DNA from: Flavobacteriaceae bacterium | GTDB taxonomy: Bacteria; Bacteroidota; Bacteroidia; Flavobacteriales; Flavobacteriaceae | Direction of reading: 5' to 3' | Assembly: GCA_022428005.1 (NCBI GenBank) | Contig: JAKMDI010000023.1 | Location: 1 to 64,000 of the forward strand | DNA: 64,000 bases | In this document: positions 37,291 to 45,879 of the stretch, piece by piece | Layout of the letters: each line of letters opens with the position of its first letter | Position numbering within the stretch: position 1 is the stretch's first letter | The notes under the pieces: generated by a model | The model's database searches: none | Seen by the model: the letters and a program-made list of their open reading frames with translations, nothing else | Told to the model about the DNA's origin: nothing | Program-made: the position numbers and the translations under genes

Positions 37291-39366
37291 ATGCAAAGCT
37301 TTCGTACCGAAATAGAAAACCCCATAGTAGAAAAAGACATCTTGGATTTAGAAAAGAAAATCCATGCCTTTAAAAACAACAAAATAGACGAGGAAAAATT
37401 TAGGAGTCTGCGCTTGGCCAGGGGCGTTTACGGACAGCGACAACAGGGAGTGCAAATGATCCGAATCAAACTCCCCTTGGGTAAATTCACCGCAAAACAA
37501 TTGCTGCGGATGGCAGAAGTTTCTGACGATTTTGCCTCTGGAAATTTACACATCACTACCCGTCAAGATATCCAGCTGCATTATGTCCCCTTGGACCGTA
37601 CCCCCGAGCTTTGGGCCTTATTAGAAAGAGATAAAATCACACTGCGAGAAGCGTGTGGAAATACAGTAAGGAATGTCACCGCATCGGTCTATGCTGGGGT
37701 AGATCCCAAAGAAGCCTTTGATGTGACACCCTATGCCCAGGCTTTTTTTGAATATTTTTTGAGAAACCCATTGTGCCAAGAAATGGGCCGGAAATTTAAA
37801 GTTGCTTTTTCGAGTTCTGTCGATGATCAGGCAATGACTTTTATTCACGACCTGGGGTTCATTCCCAAAATTAAAGAGGGGAAAAAAGGATTTAGGGTTT
37901 TACTGGGAGGCGGTATAGGTTCCCAACCCGAGGGCGCCAAGGAAATCTATGAATTCTTGGATACCGACAGCTATATTCCATTCAGCGAAGCCGTGATCAG
38001 GGTATTTGACCGCCATGGCGAAAGAAACCGAAGGAATAAAGCCAGATTGAAATTTTTGATTAAAGAAATGGGATTGGAAACATTCTTAACCCTTGTCGAG
38101 CAGGAATGGAAGGTTCTTTTAAAACCCAACTTAGTAGTCTCGCCCACAGAGCGATTATTAAAAACCCCACAATATCAGGGAGATACTGACATTGAAATTG
38201 AGGATACTGATTATGAAAATTGGAAACAAACCAACCTGTATTCTCAAAAACAAGAAGGTTATTTTGCTGTTGGTGTACCCATTACTGTGGGCGATTTATC
38301 ATCTGAAAAAGCAAGGCAGTTGGCCGAAGTCATCTTGCTTTTTACCAAAGATGACAATCGCTTTTCCTATGGGCAAAGCATCTTATTAAGGGATGTAAAA
38401 GCGGAGCACCTTCCTGCACTCTACTTATCTCTTAAAGAAATAGGACTCCACCAATCAGGTTTCCACCGCATCAACGACATTGTTGCCTGCCCCGGTACGG
38501 ACACCTGTAACCTTGGAATCGCCAGCAGTATGGGCTTGGCCAAAGCGCTTAAAAAAGTGATCGAAGAGGAGTATTCCGCAATGATAAAAAGCCACAAAAT
38601 TGATATAAAAATAAGTGGCTGCATGAATGCCTGTGGTCAACATACATTAGCGCATATTGGTTTCCAAGGCATGACCATCAAATCCGATGGTAAAATTGCC
38701 CCTGCCACTCAAATTCTTTTGGGAGGGGGTGTGCTCGGAAATGGAACGGGAAGGTTTGCAGATAAAGTGCTTAAAGTCCCCTCCAAAAGAACCCCTGCAG
38801 TATTGCGTTGGATTTTAGATGATTTTGAAAATCATCGCGATCAACAAGAAGACTTTTTTACCTATTACGACCGGAAAACAAAAGACTATTATTATCAAAA
38901 TCTTAAGCATTTCAGCGATGTCAGTAATTTAAGCCCGGATGATTTCATTGACTGGGGCGTAAAAGAAAAATATGAAAAAGCAATTGGTATTGGTGAATGT
39001 GCTGGTGTTACCATCGATTTGGTTCAAACCCTTTTGTTTGACGCCGAAGAGGCATTTGAATGGGCAAAGGAGTCCCTGGTGGAAAAGCGGTATAAAGATG
39101 CTGCCTACCATGCGTATAACGCCAGTGTAAGAGCAGCAAAAGCCATTTTGACCAAAGGCAGTGCCAAGATCAACAGCCATGTTTCAATTATCGAGGCATT
39201 TGATGCCCAGTTTCCAGAATTTAAAACTGAAAATGGGATTGGTTTTAAAGAGGCGGTCTTGAGAATACAAAAAGAAAAGCCCTCAAAACCATTTAGCAAA
39301 AGCTATTTAGAACAATCAAATCAGTTGATCCTGTGGATTAAAAATAAATGTAATGACGAAATATAA
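37291..39366 (+). CDS. Sulfite reductase (siroheme/[4Fe-4S]) with a C-terminal HEPN domain
   Basis: This single-chain nitrite/sulfite reductase should reduce sulfite to sulfide in six one-electron steps. I start at the ATG at 37291 (MQSFRTEIENP, 691 residues), because the upstream TTG frame overlaps cysN. The duplicated ferredoxin-like and reductase domains fill about 1-550, with cluster and siroheme ligands C400 and C406 (CPGTDTC) and C444 and C448 (CMNAC). Residues from about 560 form a helical HEPN domain (YKDAAYHAYNASVRAAKAIL, then NSHVSIIEAF). The place in the operon, next to siroheme synthesis and FNR genes, makes sulfite a better substrate than nitrite. The HEPN tail has no known role here. 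Confidence 0.92.
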   Translation: MQSFRTEIENPIVEKDILDLEKKIHAFKNNKIDEEKFRSLRLARGVYGQRQQGVQMIRIKLPLGKFTAKQLLRMAEVSDDFASGNLHITTRQDIQLHYVPLDRTPELWALLERDKITLREACGNTVRNVTASVYAGVDPKEAFDVTPYAQAFFEYFLRNPLCQEMGRKFKVAFSSSVDDQAMTFIHDLGFIPKIKEGKKGFRVLLGGGIGSQPEGAKEIYEFLDTDSYIPFSEAVIRVFDRHGERNRRNKARLKFLIKEMGLETFLTLVEQEWKVLLKPNLVVSPTERLLKTPQYQGDTDIEIEDTDYENWKQTNLYSQKQEGYFAVGVPITVGDLSSEKARQLAEVILLFTKDDNRFSYGQSILLRDVKAEHLPALYLSLKEIGLHQSGFHRINDIVACPGTDTCNLGIASSMGLAKALKKVIEEEYSAMIKSHKIDIKISGCMNACGQHTLAHIGFQGMTIKSDGKIAPATQILLGGGVLGNGTGRFADKVLKVPSKRTPAVLRWILDDFENHRDQQEDFFTYYDRKTKDYYYQNLKHFSDVSNLSPDDFIDWGVKEKYEKAIGIGECAGVTIDLVQTLLFDAEEAFEWAKESLVEKRYKDAAYHAYNASVRAAKAILTKGSAKINSHVSIIEAFDAQFPEFKTENGIGFKEAVLRIQKEKPSKPFSKSYLEQSNQLILWIKNKCNDEI

Positions 39367-40120
39367 TAAAGGAACTGTTACCCTGGTTGGTGCCGGCCCT
39401 GGTGATCCAGAACTGTTGACCATAAAAGGACTCAAAGCCATTGAAAAAGCGGATGTTATTCTGTATGACGCTCTGATCAACCCTGTTTTATTGGACCACA
39501 ATCCAACAGCTCAAAAAATATTTGTTGGAAAGAGAAGGGGCTTTCTCAAAAAAAAACAAGTTGAGATCAATGAGCTGATCGAAAAATTAGCCAATAAAGG
39601 ACTTGATGTCGTGAGACTAAAAGGAGGAGATCCCTTAGTTTTTGGTCGCGCCTGCGAGGAACTTGAGGTTGCTAAAAAAGCCTTTATATCCACTGAGATC
39701 ATTGCGGGAATTGCTTCTTATACGGGCATTGCTGCCCAGCACCAAATTCCCTTGACCAAGCGGGGAGAACACGAGAGTTTTTGGGTGGTCACTGGCCATA
39801 CCCAAAATGCGAAATTGTCATCAGATATTTCTCTTGCTGCGCAATCTACCGCAACAGTAGTGGTCCTTATGGGCATGCGTTTTCTCGCTGAAATTGTTGA
39901 TATTTTTAAGCAATTCAACAATGGGGATTATCCTGTCGCCGTGATCCAAAATGGTACTACCTCGGCAGAAAAATCATTGCTGGCCGACTTAGATACCATC
40001 ACAGATCTGGTCAAACAGCATCAAATTGACAACCCGTCTGTACTCATTTTTGGTCAGGCAGCAGCAGACCCTGTCACCCATTACAAAAATTTAGTGAAAG
40101 AAGAAGCTTTAGCCCTATGA
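39353..40120 (+). CDS. cobA: Uroporphyrinogen-III C-methyltransferase
   Basis: This 255-residue S-adenosylmethionine-dependent enzyme methylates uroporphyrinogen III twice to precorrin-2, the first step toward siroheme. The diagnostic motifs are TLVGAGPGDPELLTIKGLKA near the start and VRLKGGDPLVFGRACEE at about residue 85. It overlaps the end of the sulfite reductase gene by 14 bases and the next gene by 4 (ATGA). The protein supplies the siroheme branch, whose precursor comes from the hem genes about 17 kb away. Confidence 0.96.
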   Translation: MTKYNKGTVTLVGAGPGDPELLTIKGLKAIEKADVILYDALINPVLLDHNPTAQKIFVGKRRGFLKKKQVEINELIEKLANKGLDVVRLKGGDPLVFGRACEELEVAKKAFISTEIIAGIASYTGIAAQHQIPLTKRGEHESFWVVTGHTQNAKLSSDISLAAQSTATVVVLMGMRFLAEIVDIFKQFNNGDYPVAVIQNGTTSAEKSLLADLDTITDLVKQHQIDNPSVLIFGQAAADPVTHYKNLVKEEALAL

Positions 40121-40695
40121 ACACCCTCTATCCCATATTTCTAAAGGCGGAGCAACTTGAGTTTCTTGTTGTTGGAGGAGGCTATGTTGCCCTTGAAAAA
40201 TTATCTTTTTTATACAAATCCAGCCCCGAGGCAAAGGTAACTTTAATCGCTCCTTTTGTTAGGTCAGAAACTTTGGACTTAATCAAAGAAAAACCTGTTA
40301 CAGTAATAAAAAAGGAATACCAAGAAAGCGATCTTGAAAACAAAAATATAGTCATTGCAACAACGGACAGTGAGGCTGTAAACCTGAAAGTTAATTTGGA
40401 TTGTAAAAAAAGAAAAATACTGGTCAACGTGGCCGATACCCCTGACCAATGTGACTTTTACATGGGAAGCATTGTGACCAAAGGGAATTTAAAAATAGGA
40501 ATTTCCACCAACGGAAAGTCCCCCACCTTAGCCAAGAGAATGCGGCAATTTTTGGAAGATATCTTGCCCGAGGAAATCGACCCGCTGTTGGAGACTCTTA
40601 GAAAATATAGAAAAAATTTAAAAAATGACTTTGCTTATAAAGTAAAAGAGATGAACAAAGTCACAGCATCTTTAATAAAAACAGAAAATGATTAA
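40117..40695 (+). CDS. Precorrin-2 dehydrogenase / sirohydrochlorin ferrochelatase (Met8-like)
   Basis: A 192-residue protein with the Rossmann motif FLVVGGGYVALEKL and the downstream VADTPDQCDFYMGSIVTKGNLKIGISTNGKSP block typical of the CysG N-terminal half and of Met8. It oxidises precorrin-2 with NAD and probably inserts iron to give siroheme. It is a stand-alone protein; with the separate cobA it covers the functions of the enterobacterial CysG fusion. The start is coupled to cobA by ATGA and the stop overlaps the next gene by 8 bases. Confidence 0.93.
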   Translation: MNTLYPIFLKAEQLEFLVVGGGYVALEKLSFLYKSSPEAKVTLIAPFVRSETLDLIKEKPVTVIKKEYQESDLENKNIVIATTDSEAVNLKVNLDCKKRKILVNVADTPDQCDFYMGSIVTKGNLKIGISTNGKSPTLAKRMRQFLEDILPEEIDPLLETLRKYRKNLKNDFAYKVKEMNKVTASLIKTEND

Positions 40696-41710
40696 AACTG
40701 ACATCATCATTATTGGAGCAGGGCCCGTAGGCCTATTTACGATTTTTGAAGCAGGACTTATGAAGCTTCGCTGTCATGTGATCGATGCTATCCCCCAAGT
40801 GGGAGGCCAGCTGAAGGAGATTTATCCCAAAAAACCAATTTATGATATCCCTGGGTTTCCCTCCATACTGGCAGGAGACCTGATCGATAATCTTCAAAAA
40901 CAGGCAGCCCCTTTTCAACCGGGATATACCCTGGGTGAAAGGGCCGAAAAAATTGAAAAGCAAGAGGACGGTACTTTTGTTGTGACCACCAGTGAAGGAA
41001 CTGTTCATAAGGCACCTTCGGTGATTATAGCGGGAGGACTGGGGAGTTTTGAACCGAGAAAACCTCTCATCGAGAAGCTCGAAAAATATGAAAAAAAAGG
41101 TGTTGAATACATGGTCAAAGCGCCATCCGATTTTTTAAACAAACGAATATTTATATCTGGAGGGGGAGATTCTGCACTGGACTGGGCCATCTATTTTGCT
41201 GAAAAAGGCAACCTGCCCGTTGGGTTGGTTCACCGATCCGATATGTTCCGTGCGCACAAAGACTCCGTTGATCAAATTTATCGACTTCAGGAAACTGGAA
41301 AAATTGAATTGTACACCCATGCCGAAATCAAAGGAATAAATGGGGATAAAGAATTGGAATCTGTTGAAGTTCATCAAAAAGATAGCGCTCCAAAAACGAT
41401 CTCCGTGGATTATTGGCTCCCCTTGTTTGGCCTTGCTCCAAAGTTGGGCCCCATTGGAAATTGGGGTCTTGACATTGAAAAAAACGCTATAAAGGTGGAT
41501 CACACTTTGGATTATCAAACCAATATTCCAGGGGTATTTGCTGTTGGGGATGTGAACACCTATCCAGGAAAACTTAAGCTAATTCTTTGTGGATTCCACG
41601 AAGCTACCTTAGCGGTACAATCCTGCTATAAAATAATCCATCCGGAAAAGAAATTCACGATGAAATATACCACCGTTCAGGGTGTACAAGGGTTTGAAAA
41701 AGTAGTATAG
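40688..41710 (+). CDS. Ferredoxin--NADP reductase, thioredoxin-reductase-like type
   Basis: A 340-residue flavoprotein with FAD motif IIIGAGPVGLFTIFEAG, NADP motif ISGGGDSALDWAIYFAE, and the C-terminal FAD contact VFAVGDVNTYPGKLKLIL. It lacks the CxxC redox pair of thioredoxin reductase, so it belongs to the YumC-like ferredoxin-NADP reductases. As the last gene of the sulfate assimilation operon, which has no CysJ-type flavoprotein, it most likely reduces the ferredoxin that feeds sulfite reductase. This link is inferred from context. Confidence 0.93.
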   Translation: MIKTDIIIIGAGPVGLFTIFEAGLMKLRCHVIDAIPQVGGQLKEIYPKKPIYDIPGFPSILAGDLIDNLQKQAAPFQPGYTLGERAEKIEKQEDGTFVVTTSEGTVHKAPSVIIAGGLGSFEPRKPLIEKLEKYEKKGVEYMVKAPSDFLNKRIFISGGGDSALDWAIYFAEKGNLPVGLVHRSDMFRAHKDSVDQIYRLQETGKIELYTHAEIKGINGDKELESVEVHQKDSAPKTISVDYWLPLFGLAPKLGPIGNWGLDIEKNAIKVDHTLDYQTNIPGVFAVGDVNTYPGKLKLILCGFHEATLAVQSCYKIIHPEKKFTMKYTTVQGVQGFEKVV

Positions 41711-41714
41711 TCGG

Positions 41715-41798
41715 CTATAATCTCGACTTAACGACGGCTACAACACCCAACACAATACAAACCAATAAAGAAGCGATTACAATATTTCCTACGCCCAT
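41715..41798 (-). CDS. Candidate 27-residue single-span membrane microprotein
   Basis: The ATG at 41798 opens a 27-codon frame ending in TAG at 41715. The peptide begins MGVGN, has about 18 hydrophobic residues in a row (IVIASLLVCIVLGVVAVV) and ends KSRL, so it would be a single membrane helix with a positive C-terminal tail. It starts 21 bases after the stop of the upstream gene on the same strand and fills the short gap before the convergent FNR gene. Small single-helix proteins often attach to larger membrane complexes. It could be chance; no homologue is recognised. Confidence 0.35.
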   Translation of the reverse strand: MGVGNIVIASLLVCIVLGVVAVVKSRL

Positions 41799-41819
41799 TT
41801 TTTTTTATTAAAAATACAA

Positions 41820-43478
41820 TTAATTTAAAATTTCCAAACTATCTATGGCAGAAAAAGATGTTTCTTCTGAAGGTATACTGAGTTGCTGATTGATTTCCCA
41901 ATTGGCCCTTAAATCAATGGTATCTTTTGAATAATAAACCATTTCAGGTTGGATTTTTTTTAAGTAGCTTCCCGTATCCCATTTTTTATTTCCGTTATTG
42001 TCACGGGTATAACGAAAAAGATATTTACCCGGAGGCAGAAATTTAAACTCAAAAGCATCCAATTCATTTGGCTCATCATATCGCCGAATCGCTTCTCCAT
42101 CCAAATCGACCAACTCTAATATAAAAGGATCTTGATCCTCGCGAAGGATTTGCAGTATAACCTCTCCATAATCTTCAATCGGTTTTGTCTTGGCCCTAAA
42201 CCTTAAAGTATCGTGTGTGCTCCCCCAAAAGTCGACCAACGCGTTGGGAAGTAATTCAATTTTATAATCGTCGTTGGGCAGCCATTCATAAAAAAGAGAG
42301 AGCCTGTCATAGTTTTTATCCAATGAGGCTTTAAAGGAAACAGGGAGGGAGTCCAAGCCTTTGATTTTGATCAGGTCTAAATCAATTTTTACTAAAGGTA
42401 AATTCGATTCTATTTTAAAACTGTCCAAAAGGCCCATGGTCTGAGACGTAATTGGGCTAATCACCAAAGAATCCCTCAGGACCTTTCCAAACTTAATGGT
42501 GTATTGTTTGGTGGTGTCCTTTTCCTTGATGCCCACTTTCAAAGAGTCCCTGTCTGGACCTCTAAACCAAAAATTTAAGGTATCCATCTCCCGGTTTTTA
42601 TTGATTAAATACCTAAAATTACGGTCCACTTTGCTCTTCACTTGAATCGCGCTGGGATCGGCCTCACCATAGTATCCAAAACCAATTTGATTTTTGTTAA
42701 TGAAAAAAGGGCGCGCCCAAAATAAATTTGGCGTCTCTTTAAAGATTCTAAAGTTGACAATACTGTCTTGAGGAAGTGTGATGGGTCGCTCCAAAAAACC
42801 TATTTTGTCTTGATTTTGATCGAATAAATAATTCCTTGCTTCATCCTTGATCGCAATGATTTCGTAGGTATCTGGTCTAATATTTTTAAAATTATAAATT
42901 ACAGAGTCCAAAGTACTCGTAACATAAAATGGTTTTTTGAGAAAAATAGTGGAGTCCGAATGGGTGCTGTCCACAGGATACAAATGTAGAGAGATAAAAG
43001 GTTCGGTTTCATAATTGAACGCATCGGTTACCCGTCCTTTGATTTCGAGAGAATCTATAACCGAACCAGTAGAAAGGGTATACTGAAAAAATGGTAAGCG
43101 ATTTCCTTCATTATTATCCTCTATACTTTGACCAAAATTAAAAGTGTAAGTGGTATTCTCTACCAGTGAATCCATCAACTCAATTTGAATTTTTTTTGAA
43201 ACAGTTCCCTGGGGTTTTACCTTGTATTGATCCTGCTCCATGGGTGGGGAAATGATCAGCTGGTTGTTGAGATCACTCAACTTAATGTACTCGTCAAATG
43301 TGATGGTGATTTTTTCTTTATCGAAAAAAGTAGTATTTATTTTGGGGGAAGTATTTAAAAGCACAGGGGGGAGTGTATCCCTTAAACCTCCGGTTGGGTT
43401 GGTTCTTTTGGCGCATTGCGTAAAAAAAAACACCCCCAGTAAAAGAAAAAAATGCTTTCCGAATTTTAACATGCTCAT
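41820..43478 (-). CDS. Lipoprotein with an Ig-like (Big_5) domain
   Basis: A protein of about 552 residues starting at the ATG at 43478 (MSMLKFGKHFFLLLGV). The frame can be opened upstream at a TTG inside comF, which I reject. The lipobox ends in FFFTQC, and the mature protein starts CAKRTNPTGGLRDTLPPVLL, as in a common flavobacterial lipoprotein family. An Ig-like Big_5 domain follows (INTTFFDKEKITITFDEYIKL), then several beta-rich repeats without catalytic motifs. It is probably anchored in the outer membrane or on the surface. The function is unknown. comF is upstream on the same strand. Confidence 0.85.
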   Translation of the reverse strand: MSMLKFGKHFFLLLGVFFFTQCAKRTNPTGGLRDTLPPVLLNTSPKINTTFFDKEKITITFDEYIKLSDLNNQLIISPPMEQDQYKVKPQGTVSKKIQIELMDSLVENTTYTFNFGQSIEDNNEGNRLPFFQYTLSTGSVIDSLEIKGRVTDAFNYETEPFISLHLYPVDSTHSDSTIFLKKPFYVTSTLDSVIYNFKNIRPDTYEIIAIKDEARNYLFDQNQDKIGFLERPITLPQDSIVNFRIFKETPNLFWARPFFINKNQIGFGYYGEADPSAIQVKSKVDRNFRYLINKNREMDTLNFWFRGPDRDSLKVGIKEKDTTKQYTIKFGKVLRDSLVISPITSQTMGLLDSFKIESNLPLVKIDLDLIKIKGLDSLPVSFKASLDKNYDRLSLFYEWLPNDDYKIELLPNALVDFWGSTHDTLRFRAKTKPIEDYGEVILQILREDQDPFILELVDLDGEAIRRYDEPNELDAFEFKFLPPGKYLFRYTRDNNGNKKWDTGSYLKKIQPEMVYYSKDTIDLRANWEINQQLSIPSEETSFSAIDSLEILN

Positions 43479-43507
43479 ACTTGTCCACACAAAATAAAAC
43501 AATATTA

Positions 43508-44212
43508 TCAAGACAACCTACTGGCAAGGGCCACAAAACTAATGGATCCTCCACATGTCTCCAATAGGGCATTGGCGCAACTGGAGAGGGTCGCCCCTGT
43601 GGTGATGACATCATCGACCAAAAGGAAATGTTTAAAGGTGTTATTCTGGTATCCTTTAACTGCAAAAGCGTTATCCACTTCCTCCCATCTGTCTGTATTT
43701 TTCATCTTCACCAACGGTCTGGTTTTTTTCTTTCTAACGACCAAATCATTGACCACGGGAAGCCCCAAGTGATGGGCCAAACAATCCGAAAACTTTTGAA
43801 CTTGGTTGTAGCCCCGCTGCCGGAATCTTTCTGGATGGAGCGGTAAGGGCAAGACGGCATCTACTTCTGAAAACACCTTTGAAGTCATGATTTGAGGTGC
43901 AATCCAATTCCCCAAAAACTCGCCTATTTCCTGTTGACCTTTATATTTCAATTGATGCAACAGCGACTGGACCCTGCTATTTTTATGAAAATCAAAAAGC
44001 GAAACAACCCGTTCGACCCTGCCGAATTGATTCATTTTTTCCCATAGTTCGTTTTGAAAATCCCAAGGGTGGTCTGTTTGGGGAAGCGCTAATTGACAAC
44101 CCCAACAAATGACCCTTTCGGTCTCATGGAGGGGATTCATGCAGCCAGGGCAAAGCTTAGGAAAAAAGATAGCAGCAAAAGAACGAAGGCTGGGTAAAAC
44201 AAGATTTTTCAT
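43508..44212 (-). CDS. comF: ComF family phosphoribosyltransferase-like protein
   Basis: A 234-residue protein with an N-terminal zinc-ribbon of four cysteines (CPGCMNPL then CWGCQ) and a phosphoribosyltransferase fold with HFLLVDDVITTGATLSSC. ComF is needed for DNA uptake and processing during natural transformation in several bacteria. Many flavobacteria carry it without proof of competence. It is divergent from glyS across a 55-bp gap. Confidence 0.92.
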   Translation of the reverse strand: MKNLVLPSLRSFAAIFFPKLCPGCMNPLHETERVICWGCQLALPQTDHPWDFQNELWEKMNQFGRVERVVSLFDFHKNSRVQSLLHQLKYKGQQEIGEFLGNWIAPQIMTSKVFSEVDAVLPLPLHPERFRQRGYNQVQKFSDCLAHHLGLPVVNDLVVRKKKTRPLVKMKNTDRWEEVDNAFAVKGYQNNTFKHFLLVDDVITTGATLSSCANALLETCGGSISFVALASRLS

Positions 44213-44252
44213 GGAAAAAGATTTGAGTGACTTCTAAAATACGAAAAAGACT

Positions 44253-44260
44253 TATTTTTG
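44253..44260 (+). promoter_or_regulatory. Putative -7 box of glyS, giving a near-leaderless mRNA
   Basis: TATTTTTG matches TAnnTTTG exactly and ends seven bases before the glyS ATG, so the transcript would have at most a few bases of leader. No well-spaced TTTG was found upstream. Confidence 0.45.
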
Positions 44261-44267
44261 CCACACT

Positions 44268-45806
44268 ATGCAACAAACTGAGAATTTTAAGAAAGTAATC
44301 TCCCACGCCAAAGAATACGGATTTATTTTCCAGTCCAGTGAAATTTATGACGGTCTGAGTGCTGTTTACGATTATGGACAAAATGGCGTTGCCCTCAAGA
44401 AAAACATTCGCGATTATTGGTGGAAAGCCATGGTGCAACTCCACGAAAATATTGTAGGCATCGATGCAGCGATATTCATGCATCCCACAACCTGGAAGGC
44501 CTCTGGCCACGTGGATGCTTTTAATGATCCCTTAATCGACAATAAGGATTCTAAAAAAAGATACCGCGCCGATGTCCTTATTGAAGACTATGTTGCTAAA
44601 ATCGAAAATAAAATCAATAAAGAGGTTTCCAAGGCAGCCAAACGTTTTGGGACTGCTTTTGATAAAGATCAGTTTTTATCGACCAACCCAAGGGTTGTAG
44701 ACTATCAAACCAAAGCCGACCAAATCATAAAAAGAATGTCCCAATCTTTAGAAAACGAGGATTTGGCAGATGTAAAAGCGCTCATCGAGGAGTTAGAAAT
44801 TGCTTGTCCAGAATCTGGTTCTCGCAACTGGACTGACGTAAAGCAATTCAACTTGATGTTTGGCACAAAACTCGGAGCCTCTGTAGATTCTGCAATGGAT
44901 CTTTACCTGAGACCCGAAACTGCTCAGGGGATTTTTGTGAACTTCCTCAATGTTCAAAAATCTGGGAGGATGAAGCTTCCATTTGGGATTGCCCAAATTG
45001 GAAAAGCCTTTCGGAACGAAATTGTCGCCCGACAATTCATCTTTCGCATGCGCGAGTTTGAGCAAATGGAAATGCAATTTTTTATTCCGCCGGGAACCCA
45101 AAAAGAATGGTACGAACACTGGAAGGAAAAAAGATTAAAATGGCACCAATCCCTGGGATTGGGAAATGAACAATACCGGTTTCATGACCATGAAAAGTTA
45201 GCCCACTATGCAGATGCTGCCACCGATATAGAATTCAATTTCCCTTTTGGATTTAAAGAACTGGAGGGGATTCATTCCCGAACGGATTTTGACCTGGGTA
45301 ACCACGAAAAATTTGCCGGTAAAAAACTACAATATTTTGATCCAGAAAGGAATGAAAACTACGTCCCCTATGTGGTTGAAACCTCCATAGGTTTGGACAG
45401 GATGTTCTTGGCTGTTTTCTCAAAATCACTTACCGAAGAAACCCTAAAAGATGGGTCTTCCCGAACGGTATTAAAGCTCCCTCCTGTTTTGGCCCCCAAC
45501 CAACTGGCCGTTTTTCCGTTGGTAAAGAAAGATGGGCTTCCCGAGATGGCCAGAAAAATTGTAGATGATCTCAAATGGGATTTTACTGTAGTCTATGATG
45601 AAAAAGATGCCGTGGGACGTCGTTACCGGAGACAAGATGCGCTGGGAACCCCTTTTTGTGTAACCGTTGATCACCAGTCAATTGAGGATTTAACCGTAAC
45701 CATCAGAGAAAGGGACCACATGACCCAAGAGAGAATTCCCATTGCTGCATTGGGAAAAATGCTCAATGAGCAACTTTCTATGAGTGAATTGTTGAAAAAG
45801 CTTTAA
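44268..45806 (+). CDS. glyS: Glycyl-tRNA synthetase, dimeric class II type
   Basis: This 512-residue enzyme charges tRNA-Gly and is the alpha2 type found in Bacteroidota rather than the alpha2-beta2 type. Class II motifs are visible: motif 2 FRNEIVARQFIFRMREFEQMEMQFF and motif 3 SIGLDRMFLAVF, with LRPETAQGIFVNF before motif 2. The C-terminal anticodon-binding domain begins at about residue 400 (LAPNQLAVFPLV). The ATG at 44268 gives a standard N-terminus. Confidence 0.97.
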   Translation: MQQTENFKKVISHAKEYGFIFQSSEIYDGLSAVYDYGQNGVALKKNIRDYWWKAMVQLHENIVGIDAAIFMHPTTWKASGHVDAFNDPLIDNKDSKKRYRADVLIEDYVAKIENKINKEVSKAAKRFGTAFDKDQFLSTNPRVVDYQTKADQIIKRMSQSLENEDLADVKALIEELEIACPESGSRNWTDVKQFNLMFGTKLGASVDSAMDLYLRPETAQGIFVNFLNVQKSGRMKLPFGIAQIGKAFRNEIVARQFIFRMREFEQMEMQFFIPPGTQKEWYEHWKEKRLKWHQSLGLGNEQYRFHDHEKLAHYADAATDIEFNFPFGFKELEGIHSRTDFDLGNHEKFAGKKLQYFDPERNENYVPYVVETSIGLDRMFLAVFSKSLTEETLKDGSSRTVLKLPPVLAPNQLAVFPLVKKDGLPEMARKIVDDLKWDFTVVYDEKDAVGRRYRRQDALGTPFCVTVDHQSIEDLTVTIRERDHMTQERIPIAALGKMLNEQLSMSELLKKL

Positions 45807-45858
45807 AATCTTCTTGTCTTAACGATCGATTTAAATTTTCTGCTCAATCTTGTTTTTA

Positions 45859-45866
45859 TATTTTTG
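45859..45866 (+). promoter_or_regulatory. Putative -7 box of the exonuclease III gene
   Basis: TATTTTTG is an exact -7 match. It lies over the upstream in-frame TTG (45850) and 14 bases before the TTG at 45880, supporting the latter as the true start. Confidence 0.45.
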
Positions 45867-45879
45867 TAAAAAACAAAAA

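Noticed and set aside
44268-45806. Possible pair of glycyl-tRNA synthetase subunits
   Set aside because: The gene is a single dimeric-type enzyme with all class II motifs. There is no second subunit gene nearby and none is needed.
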